Origin: Gerris lacustris
Taxonomy: Eukaryota > Arthropoda > Insecta > Hemiptera > Gerridae
Length of the DNA stretch: 64,000 bases
Assembly: GCA_951217055.1 (NCBI GenBank)
Contig: OX578278.1
Span: forward strand, 41,575,115 to 41,639,114
Reading direction: 5' to 3'
Part shown: positions 28,923-50,739 of the stretch, piece after piece
How positions within the stretch are numbered: position 1 is the stretch's first letter
Layout of the letters: the number at the start of each line of letters is the position of its first letter
The notes under the pieces: model-generated
Databases searched by the model: none
The model's input: only the letters and a program-made list of their open reading frames with translations
Told to the model about the DNA's origin: nothing
Translations under genes and position numbers: made by a program

Positions 28923-29235
28923 GTAATACTAGATGATGTGACTGACTCTAACAGTTTCACTCTTGAGTCCCGAGTCCCAAGAGCTGCATTTTGCCGCTGA
29001 TAGCACATGTTTAATAGATCCAAAGGCTCTATTTGCTTCGCTAATCATATCCTCCCCTGCTATGGCAAATTTCCCTGTGCTTGAAAAGGTTACTCCCAGG
29101 TAAGAAAACGTTTTTGTAATTTCCAGTAACTAATTTCCATAGAAATAAGGGGGATTTTTTTTCTGGTGTTGGGCTCTTAAGAAAAATCTGTATCTTGGAT
29201 CATCACTGATGATTTCTTGGCAGTATCTAGATAGT
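28923..29235 (-). pseudogene. LINE reverse transcriptase region (interrupted element, part 2)
   Basis: On the minus strand: DDPRYRFFLRAQHQKKNPPY, FYGN, a stop, LLEITKTFSYLGVTFSSTGK, FAIAGEDMISEANRAFGSIK, ending VRVSHI at the hAT junction. FSYLGV and the following S..G... are the typical segment between the RT catalytic box and the thumb of CR1/Jockey-type LINEs. It carries at least one stop and one frameshift. It joins the 30282-30425 part when the RTE insertion is removed. Confidence 0.8.
29224..29235. repeat. Target site duplication of the RTE-like LINE, left
   Basis: TATCTAGATAGT here and TATCTAGACAGT at 30282-30293 differ at one base and flank the 29236-30281 insertion. Confidence 0.7.
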
Positions 29236-30281
29236 TATGACATACGGAACTGAAATGTGGACTCTAAAAGAAAGTACAGTTAGAAAAATGGGGGTAAAAC
29301 AGAGACAGATGGAAAGATGTATGCTCAGAGTTTCCAGGAAAGATCATAAAAGCAAAGAATGGATAAGAAACCGGACGAAATTAGAAGACATCGGGAAAGT
29401 CATAGTGGAAACTAAGTGGAACTGGGCAGGTCATATTATACGAACCAGAGACAACAGGTGGTCAAAGAAACTCATCGAGTGGTATCCAAGGGATCTTAAA
29501 AGAGGTAAAGGAAGACCTAGATTAGAGTGGGACGAGGAAATGAGAAAGAGTTGTGGAGGATCGACATGGCATAGAGTAGCGCAAGACAGGCTTGAGTGGG
29601 CCAGGATGAGGGATGTTTATACAAAAGTTTGGCTTTATAATAATTAATTAAATAAAATAACAATTACTAAAAATATAGAATGTGTATATATAAGAGAATA
29701 TTCAAAGCTTAAACCAGTATAAAATATTAGTATAAGACCTAAAAGAAAAGAGAAAAGTATAAAACTTTTAATTAATTTACAAAATTGTATTTGATTTATT
29801 GTTATAAAATAGGAGAATGATTTGTTATTTTATAAAAATGTGTTTGAAAAAAGAGAAAAAGAATAAATAAATTAGTTTTTATTTTATATTGCATGTGTGT
29901 GTGTGAGAATATGTTATATTTTTATTTTTTTATGAGTATCGCAATATGTTTTATTAGTTATGTGTAATATGATTAATATGTTATTATATTTTTCTTATTA
30001 TTTACAAAAGTAAAATTTCATTTTATCAAGAAACTATTTATTTTAAAATTGTGAGAGTGTAAGATACATAATGTTAGCAGAAAGATGTATATTATTTTTA
30101 TAAAAGAAATTCCATAAGAACATGCCAACTTCAATGACCATTTATGGTAGCCTCGGCGAAATGCTTATTTACAATAAAGAAATTAAAACCAAACATTATG
30201 TAAAGATACTTACTTGTAAAGTAAGTAAAACCTGTAAATTTTGATATTGTAATATAAGGCTATTTATTTATTTATTTATTA
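29236..30281 (+). mobile_element. 5'-truncated RTE-like LINE insertion
   Basis: It holds the last 136 codons of a LINE ORF, then about 630 bp of AT-rich 3' region ending in (ATTT)n at about 30260-30281. Short tandem-repeat tails and 5' truncation are typical of RTE-clade retrotransposition. A 12-bp near-identical duplication flanks it, and the host LINE frame resumes on the far side. Confidence 0.75.
29237..29647 (+). pseudogene. LINE reverse transcriptase C-terminus (RTE-like)
   Basis: The frame is open for 136 codons with no internal stop: YGTEMWTL, KQRQMERCMLRVSRKDH, RTKLEDIGKVIVETKWNWAG-HI, RWSKKLIEWYPRDLKRGKGR-PRLEWDEEM, STWHRVAQDRLEWARM. This order (YGSE.W.L, RME..ML..S..DR, KW.WAGH, R...W.P...KR..GRP...W.D, W.R.AQDR..W) is the C-terminal third of insect LINE polyproteins that follow the reverse transcriptase domain. 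The catalytic part is missing because the insertion is 5'-truncated. The first in-frame ATG is incidental. Lack of disabling changes suggests a fairly recent insertion. Confidence 0.85.
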
Positions 30282-30425
30282 TCTAGACAGTATATTTAGT
30301 TTTTTCCTGAGATCTTGAGAAGAGAAGGCTAAGACAATTATATCAGCAGCAAAAAAGTTTATGTATTACTGTGGCATATAGCTTCCTTGTCATATATGAT
30401 GAATGACGAATTACATGATTATATA
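30282..30425 (-). pseudogene. LINE reverse transcriptase catalytic-box region (interrupted element, part 1)
   Basis: On the minus strand: INFFAADIIVLAFSSQDLRK, KLNILSRYCQEI, running into 28923-29235 when the RTE insertion is removed. FAADIIVLA stands where LINE reverse transcriptases have (F/Y)ADD(I/V)...A, so the second aspartate position is altered. The 5' remainder of the ORF is not found; the element breaks off where the inverted-end element starts at 30427. Confidence 0.7.
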
Positions 30426-30426
30426 A

Positions 30427-31136
30427 ACAGGTCAAGTGTGTGCTAGTCAGCACACAGCGAGGGTCCGTAGGCAACCCTGTATAGTTTAGGTAGTACCCTA
30501 TTGATGGTGTTTTTTAAAATGCTAAAAAGCTTACTTTGAACTATCCTATGGGTCTGATATTCTCAAAACACATAAACAAACTTGTGACAAAGTATATTTT
30601 TGCCACAGAACCGGACTACAACCATATAAATACATCGAAAAGACTTTTGTCAATAAAAAATAAAATAATATTTTTTTCGAAATTTCCAAAAAGTGGTATC
30701 TTTACTTTTGGCCGAAGAATGTTCAGGAATTTTTTCAGATTTTTTGCTTTTAACATAAGCGAGATAGAAGGGGGGGACACGTTTCACACCCACTTCAAAC
30801 TTGCCTACGCTCGCCCTATCAAAGGTATAACCAAATAATTATATATTTTTGTAATCAGCTCGACGTACCCTTTCATATGATACCCCCCACGGTGTCGAAA
30901 AAAAAAAAGAAAAAAAATTGTAACCCTTAAGTTTTTTTACCCTAATTTTTTTGAAAAAATATTTTTTTTAAGTCGCTATATTTTTAAAATATGTGGGTAG
31001 CTACAAGACACATGCATGCCAAATTTCAAAGTGATCGGACGAAAGGTGTAGCCGTGAGAGCAGGCGAGAGGACGGACGGACAGACTCACGCAGGAAAATA
31101 TAAGGGTCCTTGGTTTTGCCTACGGACCCTAAAAAT
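30427..31136 (+). mobile_element. Inverted-end DNA element, long copy
   Basis: AGGGTCCGTAGGCAA (30463) and TTGCCTACGGACCCT (31117-31131) form a 15-bp perfect inverted pair. It is collinear with 23625-24133 but includes an extra 205 bp. The open frame 30536-30838 inside shows no known domain, so I treat this as non-autonomous. Confidence 0.75.
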
Positions 31137-32183
31137 AAGGAACGAATGAGGTAGACTTCATATTTAGATAATTTGAACATTATGACTTTAAATATAGTTA
31201 ATAGATGATGAATAGAGAATAAAAACATTAACATAAATTAAAAAAATAGACTGCCAATTAGTGTGGCACATAGCTTCCTCGCATCCTATCATGTACTTTT
31301 TTGTTGTATTAACATTAAAATTATTGTTATATTACTTTATTGTTATATTGATTATTGTGTCAAAACTATTAATAGTTTTAGCGATCTTTAACACTTCATA
31401 GCGGTGTCGCTGTTGGTTTTACTAAAAATTTGTATTTGAAAAAAATGTTTGTCTCATTGAATAGAAGAAGTTAGATTTTTTTCCTGACCTAAAATTCCAA
31501 TTTTAAATTTGAAGTGCACGTTTACGCGTACGTAGCGCGTGAACGCTTTGAAGGATAACGTTGTCCAACGAACTCGTCCTGGGCATTGGTGAAATAAACA
31601 TGTCTACCAAATTTCATCAAAATTGGTCGACATTTACTTAAGTTATCGTCACACGTTTCATAATTCGCGGACACACAGACCGACAGACAGACAGACACTA
31701 GACCAAAAATGTTCCCTGATGTCTGAAACGGATTTCTGTCTTGGAATTTTTAAAATCGGTGACATAAAAGTTTTTCGTTCTCAAAAGTGAACACAATGCT
31801 TCCGATACCTTCGGTAAGCTCGGAAGCAAAATAAAAAAACATAAAAAACAACTCTCTCAATTAACAGGGATGAGTGCTTTTTAAAATGTAGGTAAGTATA
31901 TATAAAGCACATGCGAAAGAGGAAATAATAGGAACAAAAATTTGAAATTGAATCAACGGTTATAAATGGCCTACCATCTAAATACCATTAAAATTGGACG
32001 AGAAGTTTTCGAGATATGGTGACCGTCAGATAGACATGAGACCAAAAAACATTTCTGGCATAAAAGCATTTATAGATGCATGAAGAAATGTCGTTCTTCA
32101 GAATGACCCCATTGATTTCATTTTGTTCGGTAAGCTCGAAAGAAAAAAATAATATTTTACGTTGTTTTCTATAAATCTGTCAT
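31137..32183. other. Intergenic DNA with a dispersed repeat
   Basis: No gene is seen. About 31440-31700 matches 10098-10340 (CTAAAATTCCAATTTTA, GTCCAACGAACT, ACACACAGACCGACAGACAG). A GTGGCACATAGCTTCCTC string near 31262 resembles 30371-30388, possibly displaced LINE sequence. Confidence 0.45.
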
Positions 32184-32936
32184 CAGACCCCGATTTACCA
32201 ATGGGCAGACTGGGCAAATGCCCAGGGCGGCAATTTTTGGGGGCCGGAAAATTTTCGGACAATTTTTTCCAGATCAAAGGTAAAAGAAGTGGGCGAAACA
32301 ACTAACTTGCATAGGCGACGTATTTTTCCGAAGTTGTTACCGATTTTGCTAAGAAAAAAATCAAGAAAAAGGTCCATGTAGTTAAGCTAACTACAATTAA
32401 TAGCCACTTACTGTAATTCATTTCATCAAAAATGTGACTTTTTCCTTAGTTTCTAAATGTTAATGTTTATTTCATACACGAGCTGTGGACAAATCCATTG
32501 GAAATATTTTTTCATTTTCATATCTAAGTATCTATTTCGTTTATTTTTCTTTGGTAATAGAAGTTATAACAAAATTTAATCCACGTGTTCATTTATTTAA
32601 AATAAATTGATATTATCTACTTAAAAATTAGTCATGCGTTCTGGTACCGTTAAAATTATGTTCATGTATGTTTGCAGTTTGGACAGAAAACGAGCTATAA
32701 AAAAGTAATATTATGTAAAAAATAAATATAGGCCCACTAATGTTTTTATCAACATACACACCATTTCAGGTTAGTTAATACCTAATACGTCATTTTACAA
32801 CAGTATATGGTATCAGCCCACATTCGGGTAACCCTAAAATACTATTCAGTAATCACAAATACCTCAGTCCTTTTTTGGGAGGGGGCGGCTACAAAAGGTT
32901 TTGCCCAGGGTGCAGCTTACCCTAAATCGGGGCCTG
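32184..32936. mobile_element. 753-bp non-autonomous hAT element
   Basis: The left end CAGACCCCGATTTA and the reverse complement of the right end, CAGGCCCCGATTTA, are 14-bp inverted repeats with one mismatch. They are flanked by TCTGTCAT (32176-32183) and TCTGTCAA (32937-32944), an 8-bp target duplication with one change. Subterminal GGGCAAATGCCCAGGGC and TTTTGCCCAGGGTGC also mirror each other. No transposase. Confidence 0.85.
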
Positions 32937-34465
32937 TCTGTCAAAATTAACTTAATGATGAACCTAAATCGAAGAGCTAAGGTTTAGTATAAAACATTAA
33001 GTATAAGTTTGTCACACTGATTATAATACAGTATTATATTTATATGTATATATGTCTACGATAACGTCTACATTTTCATATAATATTATATGTCATTATG
33101 TAATAATCTAAACAGAATCCTACACTTATTATAAATAATTTGATTGTGACTAAGATTGGATTACTGCTCTATAACAAAATTATGAAAATCAATGTCCGCC
33201 TAACTAACTAACTAAACGGAGAGACGCGACGTGACTTGCTGACAAAATGGTTGAGTTAAAATGAGTCCACGGATAAAGATGACCAATGAATTTAGTCTAC
33301 GGTTTATTTTAATGACGATTGTTAAATTACGATTTTCGAGTAAAATTTTTATATACTTCTCAGGTTTCACGCGCGTCAGAGTAAACAGACAGAAAGAAAA
33401 AATACAAACATACAGTCAAAATATAGAAAGACAGAAAAAATTATTGCATATTTTTACTAGCATGCAGACTTGCTAAATAAATTGTAAACATAAATGCACA
33501 TAATGTGCGCATTTATATAAATTTAACCCGATTATTTCAAACTTTAGCGTTAACACTTTAGGCTAAATTTCAGACGGACAGACAGACAACACTAGTGAAA
33601 TTTTTAGTGATATGAAGAATCGCTTCAATAAATTGTAAACATAAAGGGCACGCTAGACATAACGATTACATTCATATCGAATTTTTACGTTAAATTTTTC
33701 TCTTTTTTATACAAAAATTTGGTTAAAGCTAAGGAACAACTAAATTAATTATTTAATACTTGTTTTGTTCTCTCTGACCAGTTTTTCTTCTTCTTCATTT
33801 TCTCCTTTTCTTGTTTTTCTTTCGTGTACAACAACAATCAATCTACATCTTTTGCATTTAAATGCATTAGTTTCGTATAGTTATTTTAATCGTTTGCTAA
33901 TAAATGCAGATTTCTAGGGTCATTGAGGAGAGTGCAAAGAGGTATTAACTAATGTAATAAAATCAAATGTTTGCTAAAACAAACAATTACGATTCATTTT
34001 TGGTAAATAAATTCCCTATGCAACTATTTACAATTGATAAGAAAATTGAATTTAACAATAGTTATAAAATAAAATGTATAAGTCCATTACAAAATGTTTC
34101 CATTATGTCTATTTCCATTTTATATATAAACATTGCGAATAATTAATAATAATTTGAACTAATACAAGGCAAAATTGTCAAACGAATTGTTGTCCCTAAC
34201 TATTTTCTACAATGGGGAAAAACCAGGTGTGATTATTTTTTTAATCAATTAATGATATATATATATATATATATATATTTACTTTTGAAAAGTCCAATTA
34301 CTCGCCCACACATTATTCCATAATGAAATTAAAATCCATGCTGATTAAATTGCACTGTTGTTATGAAATTGTAAATGTTTCCCATTTAAAGAATCACGGT
34401 ATATAATTAAAAAGCTAATAAAAAAAAAGGCTAATTGATATATACCCAAAACAAAAACGCTGCGA

Positions 34466-34468
<3 letters not shown>
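32937..34468. other. Intergenic DNA, no gene seen
   Basis: Around 33180-33610 are strings typical of the 10098/31440 repeat family (ACAGACAGAAAG, ACGGACAGACAGACA). A short (TA)n lies at 34255-34278. The rest is AT-rich without recognisable features. Confidence 0.4.

Positions 34469-34552
<84 letters not shown>
34469..34552. repeat. (TA)n microsatellite
   Basis: Uninterrupted TA repeat that ends at TAGGGTGATTGG, a mariner-type terminus. Confidence 0.98.
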
Positions 34553-34557
<5 letters not shown>

Positions 34558-35585
34558 GATTGGCGATATATGTACAAAAATAAATAGGGTAGGCACTAAG
34601 TTAAATTTTATGCATTTTTTAAGAGCAAACCTTTGCTCCTAAAAACACTTATTGCCCCAATAGTATAAAAGCTAAAAAGAAAAAAAAGTTGTTGGTTTCG
34701 TAATAAAGCTGTCAAAATTTCTTACAGGAAAAGTGTAATATTAATTGTCATGCCTCCAAATGACATGACAAAAAATGTACACAATTTTCTTTTTATTTAT
34801 TTATTTTTTTTTTGTGGTTCCATAACTTGCTAAAGAACAGAGCTTAAACTTGTCGGACTTCAGGAAAACTTCCTTATTTCCTATTTAACGTTTCGATCAA
34901 TATTAATATTATTACCCATACATAAGGCGGTATTTATAGTAAACTTCGCTGAAAGTAAAAAAGAGACGTGTTTATTGTTGCAATTATTGCTTTACAGGTG
35001 AGTAAATAATTAAAAGTATATTAAAAGAAGCAAGATTGGTTTAGTATCCTCACCTACATGTCAACAACAACAACAACAATAAACACGTTTCTTCTTTACT
35101 TTCAGCGAAGATTCCGCCTTATGAATGGGTAATAATATTTATATTGATCAAAACGTTAGTAAATAAGGAAGTTTTTCCTGAAGTCCAACAAGTTTAAGCT
35201 CTGTTCTCTACCAAGTTTTGGAACCACACATTTTTTTGTTTTAATTTTTAAAAAAAATTGTGTACATTTTTTGTCATGACATTTGAAGGCATGACAATTA
35301 ATATTACACTTTTGCAATGTATCATTTTTGTATCTCTTTTGATTTTTGATTCAAAAGTTATTGAAACGTACAGAGTGACAGCAGACAGACAGACACATGA
35401 ACGAAACTATAAAGGTTCCTTGGCCAAAGATAGAGAAATTTCCCTTTCGAAAATAGTAAAAAAAAAAAACACTTACATCTTTATAAAATCTGATTGCATG
35501 AAAACAAACTTCCCTTTACGTGGTGCGGATCCCACCAAGTTTCATTAATGGGGGGGGGGGAGGGACTTTTTGACCACCCTGTATT
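34553..35585. mobile_element. Element with a 580-bp foldback core
   Basis: Arms 34731-34985 and 35058-35312 are reverse complements over about 255 bp (AAGTGTAATATTAATTGTCA, GTTCCATAACTTGC, ACAGAGCTTAAACTTGT, CTTTCAGCGAAG) around a loop of about 70 bp. Outer ends read AGGGTGATTGG and GACCACCCTGTA. The right 90 bp (35496-35585: ATGAAAACAAACTTCCCTTT, a G-run, TTTTTGACCACCCTGTA) match the ends of the element at 43530-44535. Confidence 0.7.
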
Positions 35586-36164
35586 ATTTACTGCAAGTCT
35601 AGAATTTTTTAAAAAAAAAAAAAAACACGCTTACAAATTTTTAATAACTTTTCGTTGGAAATACAAAATTTGCGCGTTTCAACTTTCTAAAAATAGGTAT
35701 AAAATGTAACCCAAAATTAGTAGCCCACAATCAAGTGAAGTTAAATAAAAGCGTGTATAATAAATAAAAGGCAAGAAACCAAATTTTATTTTAAAATCAC
35801 GAGATAGGAATTTATGCTCCATGACAATACTTTCTCTTTATACATATGTGAAAGTAATGAAATTAATAATATTATTATATCTCAAGTGAAACTGGTAATC
35901 CCATTTAATTTCAAGATAGTAACAAAAATATTTAACGTTATATTCATCCAATAAATTGGAAATTTAACAAAAAACGAAAATATAAAAGAAACAAAGGTGT
36001 TGAAATAAGAATTTTAATTTTTAGAATAAAAAAAAAAAAAAAACCGGAATCCGTATATGTGTATTACAAGACATACAAATTTATAAGTGTTTATATTATG
36101 TTTAAGTTTATTAATGTTGCAATAGAAAAAACGCATACATTTCCCTGTGATTTTTGTTAAGTGT

Positions 36165-36630
36165 AATTTCCAGGAAAAAAAAGGACACGAAATTCCTTAA
36201 TTAAGTGGAAAGGCCCGGAAAATTTAGGTTACAGAGTAGGTCATTTAACGGAGGGTCAACGCAAGGTGGGGGTGTTCCGTAGACTGTTGACCGAATGAGT
36301 TGCGTAATGAATGGCGCGAGACGAGCCCCCTATAGCTACTATTTAAGACCCAAGTAGCTCTCTGACCATCACAGTCACTAACTGACCACTCACCCCTACC
36401 TATCCCTTTAACACCCCCGCTAACCGTCCGCTTTTATTTCAATTCCTCTATTTAATTATTAGTAATAATTAACTACCAAGCAACTAAATATAATTTATTA
36501 TACTTTAATCGTCAGCGAAAAATAACAGTGTTTAAATAATTTGATTTCAACCTTTGGTTCAAAGTTAAGTTTACTTCAGCATCTTTATCAGTTATTACTT
36601 CTTGTTGATCTTCAAAAAAACAAATCAGCA
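36165..36630 (+). promoter_or_regulatory. Promoter and 5' UTR of cytochrome b5-like copy B
   Basis: TATTTAAG at 36340-36347 and CATCACAGTCACT at about 36367-36379 repeat the copy A arrangement, giving a start near 36371. Compared with copy A there is an extra stretch of about 50 bp (about 36232-36283) between GGCCCGGAAAAT and CCGAATGA. It contains AGGTCA and GGGTCA, which resemble nuclear-receptor half-sites. Confidence 0.6.
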
Positions 36631-46066
<9,436 letters not shown>

Positions 46067-47150
46067 TATTCAGATGCATCTACCAACGATTCAAAGCAAG
46101 CAACCTAACTAACGATCTGATGAATGTGATACTCAAACAAATCTGGTCAAAACCAGTTGACCTAACCTAGCTGACTAATGCTCTTATAAGCATGATTTTT
46201 CATATTATAAGCTGATTTTTACTCTTATAACCATGATTTATCATATAAGCTGATTTATCCTCTGAAAAGTCTTCTCATCATCTTATAATAATGATTCATC
46301 TTTTTTCAAGCAAGATGTATCAAAATTCATAAAGAGTTTTTGAATAATGATGACTTCTACTGATTCATTAGAATTTATGTGATTTCTCACCAGCCATGTC
46401 CTGATCTGAGAGATAATTCAAACTTATTTTTATACATTTAATTTTTTTCTTATTATTAATTTAACCATTTTTGTTCTTTATTACATCAATCTGATATTAT
46501 TCTGATGTGCCATCTCAATGTTAATTATTATTTTTAATTTCAATCTACACTATCCCAAAATCAGACACTGCAATTAAGAAACATTATTTTACCCTTTTTA
46601 CTAGGACTGTCAATATCTATAAATCATTACAATAATTTATCTAAATAAATAAAAATCATGTCGGGAAAAAACAAAAAAATTGTGATTTAAACACACTTAA
46701 ATTAATTAATTTATTTTACCCTTTTAACATGGAAAATGATCATACATTTTTTCAATAATTTATCATTGAAATGAAAGTATTATTATAGTTTAAACAACTT
46801 AAAATTAAAATGTTCACAGCCTAAAGCAAGACCCATTCAACAAAATATTCATTATTATTCATCCACCAAAACAAAGTAATTGTGTCATTTTTTTCCAGAC
46901 ATTAACAGTGATTTATTTTTTATTATTTTTTTTAATTTAAATTTTAGTCTTAATTTATTCATAATTATAAATTTGTTAGTGCAAGGGAGGCAAAACTCAA
47001 TATCTGTCTCTAGGTGGCCTGTCCTCTATCGATAATACCCAATATAATATTATCTTTTATTTAACTCATGGGAGTACTAATATTAAAATTCATCTATTAT
47101 AACTAAAAGATTAAATAATTAATTTACAACTATTTATAAATATTTAAAAA

Positions 47151-47181
<31 letters not shown>

Positions 47182-47804
47182 ATAATAAATTATGAATGAA
47201 CAAATTAATTTAAAATTAATGTTATTTTTTTAAATCAAAATGTTTGGTTGGTTAGAGGCCCTACCTTATTTCCTTGGTCAGACTCTTGTAATATATAATT
47301 CTAAATTTTTATAACATTTCAAAAAATCGATTTAACTTCATTGTTTCATTATATTTTTTATAATAAAATATAATATTTTAAATATGACAATAAAAAAAAA
47401 ATAAATAAAAAAAATCACAGTAAAACATTTTTAAATAAAGCAAATTGAACCCCAAAAATAGTCCCAGTGACTTAATATAATTGTTAATTTGATCTAGATA
47501 TTTTATATATTATTATAATTATTAATTATTTATTACATAACCAATTGTTATTATTTAATATAAGGTCTACCTCAATTAAATTGTTCATTATTTCATTATA
47601 GTAATAATAAATTAAATAAAGAAAAAGAAGTTTTTTATAAAAATGGAACAGTTCTTTTTAAAATTTAACCAAATATATTATTTGGTTGTTTTAAATAGTA
47701 TTTATTATAATATAATAATTATAAATCCCTAATTTACTGTTATTATTATGTAATTAAATCACCTATATTGTGAATATTGAAAAAGATAAAAAATGTATAC
47801 GTGA
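46067..47804 (+). other. 3' UTR and conserved downstream flank of copy B
   Basis: No gene is seen. About 46067-46420 is nearly identical to copy A's 3' flank, and blocks near 46590, 46985 (GCAAGGGAGGCAAAACTCAA) and 47250 (TTAGAGGCCCTACC) match copy A as well. Long conserved 3' sequence in both copies suggests 3' UTR or regulatory function. Confidence 0.5.
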
Positions 47805-48182
47805 AGTATATAAATCATTTGTGTTCATAGGGGTAATAAATAATCAAAAACTAGTTAATCATAGTTGAAAGGTGATATTTTGTCCCTTCCTTTGGGACAT
47901 CTTCTAACCTTAGTTGAGTTGTTCAAATTCATAAAAGGTTTAATAACTTTTATTTCGTCAAACTTTTGAGATAAATTATTGAGATGATTTGTTGCCTAGT
48001 TGACAGCTTTGAGTCTAGTTATCAGCTAGGCAACAAATCATGACAATAATTTATCTCAAAAGTTTCATTTGTGAAGTTCATTCATTCAATTGTCCCAAAG
48101 GATAGGACGAAATATCACCTTTCAACTATGATTAAATAGTTTTTACTTATTTCTTACCACCATGGACACAAATTATTTATAT
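47805..48182. mobile_element. 378-bp foldback MITE
   Basis: Left AATCATAGTTGAAAGGTGAT mirrors right ATCACCTTTCAACTATGATT. Pairing extends outward through CATTTGTGTTCATAGG / CCATGGACACAAATTATT and inward through GAGATAAATTATTG / CAATAATTTATCTC and TTTGTTGCCTAG / CTAGGCAACAAA, to a loop of about 30 nt near 48010. Absent from unit A, so it inserted after the duplication. Confidence 0.85.
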
Positions 48183-50739
48183 ATTATACACAAAAAGAGG
48201 ACTACATATATTATATATCATATATATAAAATGTACATGTACATCCTTGAAAATTAAATATGCAATTTAAAAAATAATTAAATTCGGCCTAATTAATTGG
48301 AATCCTTATGAAATCACAGGTTAATTTTGTAAATATTCACTGACTAATGAGGCAATATTCAATAATTAATTAAACAAATATTGAATGATTAATTGGGAAA
48401 ATATTATTAAATAAAATTATTTAAATAATTGCTGTGAATAAAATTCGCAAATTAACTCTAAAAAAAAAAAAAAAATAAATGTGAATTATATATTGTTAAT
48501 TACTTTACAAATAAAATGTTTAAAAAATGTTAAATGTTAAATTATTCACTGACTAATTAACATTTTTTTGGAGAAATTAATAATTGATTTGTGATAATAC
48601 AAAATTAATTAAAACAAATAATGTGAATTTAAAAATTACTAGTGTTTCTAAAAAAAGAAAATAATAATGAAATATAATTTATCAATTGATCCATATTTTT
48701 GCTAAATGTTTAATTTAATTATGTGATTGTGTCACTAAAAATATTACTTGTTATTATCAATTGTTAAATCAATATTATTAATTGTCATCAATTGTTATTA
48801 TCAATTGTTGTTATTTTTAAATTATGTTATTTTTAATCAATGAAATTAATTTTTATCATAAAAACAAATTTACAAAAAGGAAGCTTTGTTCCAACTAATA
48901 TTTATTCATTAATGATTTTTTTATTGTTATTCTGTAATTAATCATTTTATTTATGGTTTTTTTTTTTAAATTTAATTTAATTTATTTATTTATTTATTTG
49001 TACTTAATTCTCTTTTTAGAATCAATGTATTTAACTCAATATTTTTTTATTTTTCAATTTTTTTATTTAATTTATTAATTTGAAAATGTATTTTATAGTT
49101 AATTATAACTTTATGGTAGTTTTCATAAAACATATTATATTGGTTATTCGTTCCTTAGAATTTGTTTGCTATTTTTTATTTAATACATCTAAATGTTTTT
49201 CTTTTTAATTTTATTTATTTATTTATTTTCCTTGGTTTTTATTTTTTCTCAAATAATTAAATTAGTATGTACACAGAGAGAGGAAGTTGAATTTACACTT
49301 TTTAAGCCTACTGAGCATAAAAACAACGGTACTTTTACGGTAAAATAGGTCGGATGTGGAAAGATTTTACTTGGTTACCCACCATTTTTTTTACATTATT
49401 GTGTTTGTCATTTTTCTTCAAATTATTGACAATCTTGACTGGGGAATGTTCAAATTTTCCTTTGAGACAAAGGAATATCACACTTCTGTAAATAAAAATG
49501 AAAATATCCGTTAGTCTAACTATCTAGTAAGGAAAAGTAACCTTTAATCCAATAAATTTTGACCAAAGAATAGTTCACTTGGATTTAATAATAAATAAAT
49601 AAATTTAGGTGGGTAACAAAGTGAAAGAGTGCCAAAACAACTGGCGTCTAAGGGCTGTTCTAGAACTGAGTAGCTGAAACTATTGAACCTTTTTCATAGG
49701 AATTTAGCATATATATTTAGTAGGGTTATGAACATAAATTTAGAATATCCCTTTGGATTTCCTGATCCACCTTCATTTCAAACTCTTTTAATTCTAGCCA
49801 AGAAAAAGTCACTTACTTTCTTACCATTATCAGCCATAATTTGCGGTTTCATTTAAAAAAAGTGTTAGTTTTAGGTATTAACAAAACTTAAGGTTTATTT
49901 ATAGTTTAAATTATTGAAGTAATTGTACTTGACAACGTTTTTCAGAACCAGTCTCTTTACCCTTCTTGAAGCTTTTGTATGTTTATTCTGGGTGAAATTT
50001 GTAATTTTATAGTTTCTTTCTTAGATTCCAAATATATTAATACAAGCCCTTAGGCCCATAGCAAAAGGCTTAATTTTATATTTAGAAAATAAAAGTAAAA
50101 TTAAGTTATTATATCTATTTAGATAAGTTATTATACCTATTTGAAAACCAGCAAATCAAAATAAACTATTTATATTGGAATAAATTTGGTTGCCTTAGCT
50201 TAGCAATAACAAATCATTTTGAGGTGAGTCGTTCGTAGCCGTCGAGACACTACTTGATTATATAAATGATAAATTAAAGAACTCAACTAACATGAAAATC
50301 AACTGTTCTTTGACAAAGTAAATAAATTTGGTAGGTATTACTATTTATTTATTTTTTTAAATATTGATCTTAGTAACTAACTATTGATTCTTATGATGAT
50401 TGAACTTAGTTTGTTTGTTATTATTTATTTACAAGTGTATATATTGATTATGATAACTGGAGTATTTAGTATTATACATTATAATGATTGTTTCAGTTAA
50501 AACCGACATAATTATTTACACGCTACACCAATGTAGCAACCTCGTTCTTGCTTCCTTTGCAGACAATAAATGCATACTCAAAAAAATCTCGTATATCGTC
50601 TAATCTCATTCAAGACCTTCATCTTCTAGAAATATAACTATACAAATGAAGAATAAAAATAAGTGAGAGAAAAAGTGTTTATGTGACATTTTCTTTAAGA
50701 CATGGAAATTGTGAACCTCTATTCCTCGACCATATCCTT
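48183..50739. other. End of unit B and intergenic DNA, no gene seen
   Basis: 48183-49245 is AT-rich sequence matching the end of unit A. 49246-50739 is less repetitive but has no recognisable coding, RNA or element feature. Confidence 0.45.

Noticed and set aside
30536..30838. 100-codon open frame inside the inverted-end element
   Set aside because: Mostly the 205-bp segment missing from the sister copy at 23625-24133; no recognisable domain, codon use not protein-like.
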